Below, piece by piece: positions 56,212 to 64,000 of a DNA stretch of 64,000 nucleotides. This DNA comes from Stictocephala bisonia. Taxonomy: Eukaryota > Arthropoda > Insecta > Hemiptera > Membracidae. Both the position numbers and the translations under genes were made by a program. The notes beneath the pieces were generated by a model. That model saw nothing but the letters and a program-made list of their open reading frames with translations, was not told the DNA's origin and made no database searches. The stretch covers positions 1 to 64,000 of the forward strand of contig JAQJVL010002202.1 in assembly GCA_035578905.1 (NCBI GenBank), read 5' to 3'. Numbering within the stretch: position 1 is the first letter of the stretch; the number at the start of each line of letters is the position of its first letter.

Positions 56212-57458
56212 AATTAGTATATTAGAGAGATAGGACATCAGCAAACTTACCTTAAAAGACAAGTTCACTAACATCAGAGTAGTAGTCACAAACACAAAAT
56301 CTCACAAATTTTCAACACCACTGGCATTTTCTTCAGGTGAGCTCAGAGCTCTCCCTCTACTCACCTGAAGAAAATGCCAGTGGTGTTGAAAATTTGTGAG
56401 ATTTTGTGTTTGTGACTACTACTCTGATGTTAGTGAACTTGTCTTTTAACACATTCGCTGCTGAAAAAATATGTTAAAAACATGTCAGAAACTAAAATAA
56501 TATTTTGTAATAAAACAATACCTTATATAGTCAGGAAACAGGGTTGATACACCAAATCCAGTTTATGGCCTCAATTCTGGTAGATCGGGGCTTCCGAAGT
56601 GATCGTCCGCCGGCGGTGGAGCCGCACATCGCAACGAAACCCATGCGCGCCGCGTGACGCTGCCGCAATTTGTCGCGGCAGGTCGCATTCCTGAAGTTGA
56701 AATACGCCATACAGGAGTATCATTTCCGATATCAGAATCATCAGATTCATAAGAATCAGAGTCATCTGAAGCATTTCCCACTATCTGATGTTGGATTGGG
56801 TCATCAACTTCACCATCACTGTCGGCAGGACAAAGTCAGGAGCCGAAGATGGCCCAGGAGTTGGTTGAAACATTGCAGAAAAGAATAAAACGCACTATAC
56901 AAATATATTTACAATATAACACAAATCACAATACAATATAACACAACACGATACTAATGTTTCACTATTATACACAAAAATAAAATGGTAAAACTCCGAT
57001 GCAAGCCAACTGGCTCAAAATGGCGCGATCCACGAACGGCGAACACCGAAACGTGACGCGAGACACAGGCAACAATGCAGCGCAAATCCGACCGTTATAC
57101 GGCAATTGGCTAGACCACACTGAATTCCACAAACAAGCATTGCTTCGTCAACCGCCGGCAACAGTTCCGCTGCGCGCGCAGGCACGCTAACCCCCGCCTA
57201 CTGGCTCAAAATGGCGCGATCCACGAACGAAGAACAAGGAAATGTGACGCGAGAAACAGGCTATAATGCGGCGCAAATCCGACCCTTCTAAGCCAAAGGG
57301 CTAGACGACACTGAAGCGTACAAGCCGGTATTGATCCGTCCACCGCCTGCGACCTATCCGCTGCTCGCGCAAGCACTGCTATCACCCGCGGGCGTGTGAC
57401 CCGCACTCAATGTGTTAAGGTAAGTTTGCTGATGTCCTATCTCTCTAATATACTAATT
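56212..57458. mobile_element. Perfect-looking hairpin element split by a piggyBac insertion
   Basis: Left arm 56212-56341 pairs with 56360-56449 plus 57419-57458, leaving an 18-base loop. The right arm is cut at TTAA by the insert 56450-57414, and TTAA is present on both sides of it; the intact left arm has CCTTAAAAGAC with a single TTAA, so the duplication is proven by the element itself. The arms are about 130 bp and near identical by eye. Confidence 0.92.
56450..57414 (-). mobile_element. 0.97-kb GC-rich piggyBac-type MITE
   Basis: TTAA at 56446-56449 and 57415-57418. The ends CACATTCGCTGC and (inverted) CACATTGAGTGC are partly matched. Minus-strand ORF 56781-56563 starts MGNASDDSDSYESDDSD, an acidic piggyBac-like N-terminus, with no catalytic core after it. 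The right end has a GCGGGC..ACCCGC hairpin. A roughly 60-bp segment (CTGGCTCAAAATGGCGCGAT) is directly repeated at 57009 and 57201. Its base composition is much richer in G and C than the surrounding DNA. Confidence 0.85.
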
Positions 57459-58660
57459 AATTTTAAATTAATAATAATGTTTGAAATGACATATAACTCA
57501 ATCTTTAACAATAAAGTAATATATATACAATTCATAACAAATTATGTAATCAAATATAAAATATTTGCTGTAATGAAGTGCATTTAACAATACAAAAATC
57601 AAATAACTAGTTATTTTTAGTTAAAACTAATTCACATAACTTAGAAAAAAGGGAAAAGAAAAAAATCATGATAAAATTAAATCTAATTAATTGTCTAATA
57701 AACAAATGCAACGCTCTCACTCATTCTCACAACTGACGGCACAAATTATGTGTATCCGAGTTTGAAAATTGTTTCCTGATAAACTAAGAGGCTTATAAAA
57801 AATCCAGACACATCATTGTTTTCATCGTTTGATTGTACGTTAAGGCATATGCATTTTTAAATGTTATTTTAACATCATCTTAGCTAAAACAAAAAAAGAA
57901 AGGAATTTTTATTAATTTTCGATGTGTATCAACTTTACATTTTTATTGCTCACAAACCCATTATTGTATTGCATTCATATTAATACTTGATTGACAAGAA
58001 TGTTTTCTTTAAGTTTTGTTAATGTCAGAATTTCAACTTAAAGAAAAAGTTCATATTAATTTCCTGAAACAATCTTTTCTTGTCTTTTAGTAGTAGTAAA
58101 ATTGATTGCTTGGTCATATTAAAGTAATCCAATAGTAATGATTTGTTACTTCTATGAGTATATGTATAAGTAAATAGTGATTTTAAATTTATTTATATTT
58201 GTAATGGTTCAGTGTTAAAATGCAGTGCTAGCAAAACCAGTGTGATTTTACTGAGTTCGGACGGATGCGCTATCGCCACAGTACATTTTAAACCAAGATT
58301 GTAATATTTACCATCAGCTTTTTTAAAAGAGCTTTGGATCTTTATTGGCAGCTTTAAAAATTGTTTTGTCTTGTTTTGGGAGCAGTTTTAATTTGCTTAT
58401 TTTAATTATTGTATTCTTTTCATAGGTTTTATGTTTTTGTGATAAATTATTCATTAGTGAATCAGATATAGTCATAAAGTTTTTTCCATCCCAATCATTT
58501 GAAGTCCTCTGTTGTTTTTAAAAAAACCCTGCGTTACAGCTAAACAGTAGCCTTTATGAATGCGAGTGGACATCAACTCAATGTCGACACGGTAAAAATC
58601 ATTTATACCTCTCAGAGCCCAACCTAGTAATGCACAGTCTAGGGGCATTTACATTCAGAA
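57459..58660. other. No recognisable gene
   Basis: AT-rich, nothing identified. Confidence 0.35.
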
Positions 58661-58839
58661 ACGCCAGATTATATTTAAGTCGCTGAATACAGCAGGAAGA
58701 ATAGCCAAAAAAGACTGTCAATTTTTAAGAGCAACAATTTCCGATTTGAGGTGAAGACCTTATGAACTATCAGCGAGGAAGTGGTATGTTAGATGGCAGC
58801 AGTCAAGATTCATGTGAATTAGAGAAAAATTATTTAGAT

Positions 58840-59380
58840 CATCGGCATATACTGTTTCCCTAGTGGGCCACTCCACCATATTCTTGAATTACTGGCCACC
58901 ACCCTTGAGGAAATCCCCGATGAAAATACCTGCATTGTCAGTGATCTGGATGTGAACGAACTTCGGTCATCTAATAAGAACAGTCTAAATGAGCTTCAAT
59001 ATTTCAAGAATTCCCTTACCTGCTATTAGGACAATCTCCGATAGTTCAAGATTGTCTGCACCATCTACGTGAGCCCAGCATTTACAATTTTAAGTTATTA
59101 AAATTGGTTCATTGAACTCACTTGCCGAAATTGTGTCTTAAGACTTTCCTACATGGGAAAAAGACGTTTGTCATATACAAGAAGAAATCTAAATTCTAAC
59201 TACATTTCAGATCTCAATGACCTCCTCAAAGTCCAGTCTTGCGACTTTCTACGAAAGTCAAACTCTGTTAAAAGCTTACTCCTCTTTTATTGAAACCTTA
59301 ACCGCAGCCCTCGATATAAAATGTCCTTTCAAAAATCCAGAAACAGGAAAAGAAGGCAAAATTTGACAGGATGGTGGGTT
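58840..59380 (+). pseudogene. LINE endonuclease scrap
   Basis: The + strand reads LLHHILELLATTLEEIPDEN, then CIVSDLDVNELRSSNKNSLN and LQYFKNS, resembling the (GGDLN) part of a LINE endonuclease with GGD changed to VSD. Later sequence is too decayed to assign. Confidence 0.45.
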
Positions 59381-59399
59381 GGTAACAACATGAAAAATA

Positions 59400-61489
59400 A
59401 AATTACTTCATAGGCCAACAGTGTGATAAAAAGTATTAACTGTATTTGTATGCAACATGTAAACAACACCTAAAGCACCCTGTTTCCATTACTACAAATT
59501 TGTCTTAAAAGTTGCATGTCATGTGCCGGTACAAGTTGCTGAATGGAAACAGTCTGCAACATATCACGAGACAGTGCTGAGGACAAAAATTTCATATACA
59601 GTGACTTGCGCAACAAGGAATGGAAACAGTAGATTTTTTTGCAGCACTTGTTCTCAGTAAATTTTTATATGTAACACATGAAGCCGATTTTGGTCAACGC
59701 AACTCCTCCCTTATTTCCTGACCAATTGAAATTGTTGAGGAATAAAAAAAAATTGCCTCTGTTCGTAGTTTTGCAATAAGGTCTTAATTTTTCAATATTT
59801 TCACGTTGAAGGGTACGGGAAGCCCTCATAGTATGTTTTTCAGCCATAAGAATAACATGGAGAGATTTAAATGAATCGAAAAGTAACAGCAGTGCAAATA
59901 TAAATATTGATTTCAAAAAAGTTTTAACAGTTGTTGTAATGTAAACAATGGTGTTTGCAATAGTGAGGAGGTTAGATCTTTCATAATGTTAAACCAGGGA
60001 AGGTTGTAAGCATGGTTTATTCACATTCGATTGTAGGGCTCCGCTCTACTGGACTTGAAGGTTCAATGTAATATAATGCAGTTACTTTATTTATTTAATT
60101 AATCTGCAGCTGTTAAACAAAAGCAAGTGAAATGAACACGTTTGAAATAGGCTAATTAATATCATTGGGTGTTTATACTAATAAATAGGTAGGACGCAAG
60201 TAATGTGAATGAGATACTGTAAATAAACATACTAACATTACGATTTTATGTTTTACAGTTAATCTACTATTATTTGTATTAAAAAGTCACAGGCTGAGGC
60301 ATAACAGTCGCAGCAAGTTACGGGGTTAGCACACGAAGCATGTAGGGGTGTCTCCTAATATCTAGTGTTGTGCTATTAGTGCCCGGGGCTTTTAGAATGA
60401 AATCGAGGCTCAAGTAACACTTACCAGTTCTGTACATAAGAGTTCTGTATATGAGAGTAATAAGTATAATGTAAACAATTCATTATACATAAACTTAGTT
60501 TAATACTAAACAAACCAGGCTCTTAGTAAAATAGCTATACTATTACTTAAGTTCTAAAAACAAAATTAGTATCACAGTTAAATATATGCACATTTATTGA
60601 GTTGTTGCTTTAACAGCAGTCTGCTTCTGACATGATTACATGTCCATTGCTGAAATATTGTTTTACTTTTTGCCGTATACTTCTTGAATCTGAAACAATA
60701 CACAAATTAGTAAAACATATCTATCATCATTACAGGTTATTTAATATACTTAGAGACTTAAAACTATTCTATAGTTAAAGACAATTATTAGGCCATTAAG
60801 TATCATTACCAAAACATATGACATTGTTTACAGGTAAGTTTGTAGGCAACTTCTAACTCTGAGCTCAATAGACCACACTGAGGCTCATTGCTCCCTTCCC
60901 CACTCATAAATAACTTGTTAAGCGACACTGCTCGAATTAATAAACAGCCGTTACCATTGTTAATCTAAAAGTTATTGACCTTTTAGTTAGTATTAAAAAA
61001 CTTAAATATATATAACAATCAGTATTTAATATTTTTAAAATAAAATATTTAAAATTGATGGTTTACAGAACACTGATTTTACCATAAAAACATGTTTTCA
61101 GACAATAATAATCAAATTTATTATGATTAAAATATCCACAATTGCAAGTAAACTATTAATTACATTTTTCTCTATTTGTTTTTATGATGTAATGCAGTAG
61201 ACACCTTCTTAAACGCCTGTCGGTTTATCCACCTTCTTCTAGAAAGTGAATAGCTTCCATTCTGAGCAGCGGTCAGCAACAAAAATAAACGTTCAAGTCA
61301 CTACATATCGATCAGCCAATCGTACTAGTTTATTTACTGTATTTCAATTGCCTTGTGTCGTTCGGTTGTGCATCAACAAAAATCTTTTATGATTCGTTGT
61401 GTTGAAGTTGTTATGTGTATGAATTTTATTTACAATTTTTATTAGTACAGTAATTAGTTTGACAGCTTCGTATTTTATTTCTGTGTATT
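59400..61489. other. No recognisable gene
   Basis: ACCCTGTTTCCATTACTACA (59478) and GGAATGGAAACAGTAG (about 59617) look like inverted ends of a short mobile element. The 83-codon minus ORF at 59665-59916 has a hydrophobic start but no recognised domain. The rest is AT-rich. Confidence 0.35.
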
Positions 61490-61492
61490 CCA

Positions 61493-62587
61493 ATGAAGTG
61501 CACGGGAATCGATTGTACTTTAGTTATTAGTGTAATGTGCTGTTTAGTAAGCAAGGTGAGTGGTGTAAAGCGTAAACATGTTGTTGTAACTATGGATCAA
61601 AAACTTAAGGAAATAGAACACCTCGGAAAGGGAGAATCAGTTAGTACAATCAGTAATGAACTAGGTGTTGGTGTTAGAAGACTGGCGTCGAAATATGCTC
61701 TCTTCAATATTTTTGCATGCAGGTCGAATCAGAAAAGGTTTTGGTCAAACGGTGTATACTTAAAAAACCTACCAATGAACTTGTTGATGACGCGTTACGG
61801 TTTATGCAGGAGTGTCGTAGGAGCACACCTTTAAGCGGCCCAATTTTGAAAGGAAAAGCTATGATTCTCCATTAGAAAATCGAACATGGTAGCAAGTTCT
61901 CTGCCAGTGATGGTTGGCAGTCGAGATGGAAGAAATGTCATGGTGTTCATTATTTAAATATATGTGGAGAAAAAAACTCTCTGCTGATCTAGCTGCCGTT
62001 GAAGAGTGAAAAACAAAGTTTAACACTTAAATTGAGAAGGATGGTTTGCACCCAGAACAGATTTACAATATGGACGAGACTGGCTTGAACTTTAAACGCT
62101 TGCCAAATAAAACTTTTGCTGTCAGTACGGAAATATCTTCTCCAGGATTCAAGCTAAAAAAGAAAGTTACAATAGCCTTATGTACTAATGCCACTGGAAC
62201 TCATAAGATTCCTCTTCTTTGTTTAGGAAAATAACAAAAGCCACAACCATTTAAGAATGTAAACGTTGCATCACTTCCTGTTACCTACAAAATTCAAAAG
62301 GCTGCATGGATGGATAATATATTTTCAAGGACTGGTACATAAATTAATTTATTCCAAAAGTAAAACAACACCTTAAAAGCCAGAAAATGCCTATTAAGGC
62401 TGTTTTGGTGTTGGATAATGCATCAACTCATCCCGAAGGAATTGAATATGATGATGAGCCTGGAATATGATGTTTCTTCCTCCCTCCACATGTGACTAGC
62501 CTTATACAGCCAATGGATCAAGGTGTCAGAGAGTGCCTCAAGAGGGCGTCTACTGTGCTAATAATAATTAAAAATCAGATGTGTTAA
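61493..62587 (+). pseudogene. pogo/jerky-like transposase remnant
   Basis: The N-terminal piece (61493-61834) contains KLKEIEHLGKGESVSTISNE, a psq-type helix-turn-helix. After frameshifts, 62046-62234 reads EQIYNMDETGLNFKRLPNK (first catalytic Asp) and KVTIALCTNATGTHK. Further on, AVLVLDNASTHP (second Asp, about 62401-62437) and FFLPPHVTSLIQPMDQGVRE (third Asp, about 62470-62535) occur between stops. The order matches a Tigger/jerky-type transposase of about 500 residues. Many stops; inactive. Terminal repeats were not found. Confidence 0.85.
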
Positions 62588-63400
62588 AAAAATTATATGG
62601 CAACACATATACTTTTTAATTTAAATTATTGTATTTAAAAGTATATTAATCTTGTTAAAAGTATATATAATTGTTAAATTCATTGTTTAAAAAAAAGTTA
62701 AAGAATGTCTTATGAGGTTAGGGCTAAAAACACTAACGCTTAACCTGGAGACCCCTGGCTCAACTTGACTTCCAAACCACAAGAGCGGTACAGGGCAAAA
62801 GCTATTGTGGTCTATTATTGTTGTTAAAGTATATAGAATTGTGCGTAAAATATCAAATTATCAGATTATTTTTTCTGATAACAAGCTTTAATTTGCTCAA
62901 TTTAAAACTGACATATCATTAACACTTTTTTCAAACTCAGCGTCCCTTATCATCTATTGTACGCCATATGAATACTTTGCTCTACGTTAGATATAATCAC
63001 AAAATAAGAAAAATGTTACGAGTTAACATAAGTACTGGCGTACACTGATCAATAAGGCAATAATAATCTTATCAGCTGTGAGTTCCATTCACTTCCAGTA
63101 CTTTTATTTTCAAGCTTTTGTTTCATTTAGTTAAGTTGTTTCTCAATATAACACAGTCCTTATTGAGGTCAGTCTCCCTGAATATTAGACTAATTAGAGA
63201 AGAAACATCGTATAGAGGCCTACCTATCTAAACTGAACAAGAGTTAGGGCCACTGTGTGTTACATACCGATCACAGAGACTCAGCTAAAAAAATAAATAC
63301 TATTTGTGAAAGCAAAGCTGCATACAGTGGCCTTCTTATCATTTAGCAGTGTCCTGGCCTAGTACCCTTTAACCTAATCTAAAATTGTTGCTTCTTTTTA
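62588..63400. other. No recognisable gene
   Basis: AT-rich. 63348-63385 (CCTGGCCTAGTACCCTTTAA) is an inverted relative of 56180-56210 and of 85-117. Confidence 0.4.
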
Positions 63401-63414
63401 AAATTCTTTATAGA

Positions 63415-64000
63415 TGTATGTATGTGGAATTTTCCCTGAAGACTTTAAATTAGATAAAGTGATGCCTCTCTATAAGGCAAATGAAATTTCTGATCAAAAT
63501 AACTTCCGCCCAATTAGCTTGTTCTCCATATTGTATTCTCCAATATATTAGAGAAGATTGTCAAAGACCAACTAAGTTAGTGGAATATCTTTAAACAAAC
63601 AATGTTTTAAATGAGGGCCAATTCGGATTTAGGAAAGACAAAAACAATAGCGACGCCTTGTTCGGTATTGTTAATGAATTAACTTTAACATTACCACCAA
63701 TAAAAAAATTATGTCATTTTTGGACCTAAAAAAAGCTTTTGATTCAGTAGATAGAAATAATTTGTTTTCTAAACTAGAACTTGTTGGTATTCCTGGCAAC
63801 ACCTTCGCGTGATTTAAAAGCTATCTCACAGGCAGACTACAGTGTGTGTCTATTGGTGGGGAACAGAGCGATACTGTACCAGTGGACTATGGTATGGTTT
63901 AAGGCAGTACACTTGGTCCAATTTTCTTTTTTATCTACATGAGCAATATGTTTTAATTAAGATTGCACGGCAAACTTTTTCCTTTTGCAAATGAAACCCT
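63415..64000 (+). mobile_element. CR1-like LINE RT fragment, cut by the window end
   Basis: The + strand reads GIFPEDFKLDKVMPLYKAN, then NNFRPISLFSIL, GQFGFRKDKNNSDALFGIV, FLDLKKAFDSVDRNNLFSKL (motif A), LQCVSIGGEQSDTVPVDYGM and GSTLGPIFFFIYMSNM (motif B). Frameshifts and stops are present. Motif C would follow beyond the window edge. Confidence 0.8.

Noticed and set aside
56563..57406. Overlapping ORFs on both strands in the GC-rich insert
   Set aside because: GC-rich DNA in an AT-rich setting lacks stops; only the acidic N-terminal piece on the minus strand has any resemblance to a transposase.

Overview
The window looks like AT-rich, repeat-dense nuclear DNA from an arthropod, most likely an insect. 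I cannot name the species. The evidence is a single spliced host gene with GT-AG introns up to 15 kb, surrounded by many decayed transposons of classes typical of insects: RTE, CR1-like and Jockey-like LINEs, Penelope-like elements, piggyBac, pogo, mariner-like elements, a tRNA-derived SINE, fold-back elements and minisatellites. No bacterial-style operon, rRNA, tRNA gene or CRISPR array is visible.

The only host gene I can reconstruct is a torsin (ER-lumenal AAA+ ATPase) on the + strand. It has six coding exons: 20178-20412, 35385-35644, 38455-38603, 41060-41208, 50171-50315 and 51733-51865. They join in frame to 1071 bp, giving a 356-residue protein with a signal peptide, N-terminal hydrophobic segment, Walker A, Walker B, sensor 1 and a C-terminal Gly-Cys-Lys motif. 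The introns carry most of the mobile DNA. Just before exon 4 there is a truncated tandem copy of that exon and its acceptor.

Layout. 1-14 kb: piggyBac-type ends and a 1-kb piggyBac MITE, a 2.4-kb long-inverted-repeat element with a mariner-like relic and a nested Penelope fragment, several MITEs, and an RTE LINE (11.3-13.8 kb) with one stop inside its main ORF. 14.2-19.2 kb: a 5-kb near-palindrome just upstream of the torsin gene. 20.2-35.4 kb (intron 1): a piggyBac MITE, two minus-strand CR1-like LINE pieces, a cluster of Jockey-like pieces in opposing orientations, an RTE scrap and a Penelope GIY-YIG fragment. 35.6-51.7 kb (introns 2-5): a hairpin element, LINE tails, another piggyBac MITE, a SINE, a long-TIR element, a 14 x 80 bp minisatellite, and a 2.3-kb piggyBac with a frameshifted transposase and intact TTAA ends. 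52-64 kb: a short MITE, two more piggyBac MITEs (one inserted into a perfect hairpin element), a LINE endonuclease scrap, a pogo/jerky-like transposase relic and a LINE RT fragment that runs off the end.

The most interesting pattern is shared by the piggyBac-type (TTAA) elements. Five of seven have two direct-repeat units at one end, usually with hairpin potential, spaced 42-44 bp apart, although the repeat sequence differs between families. That is close to four helical turns and suggests a conserved architecture for the transposon end.
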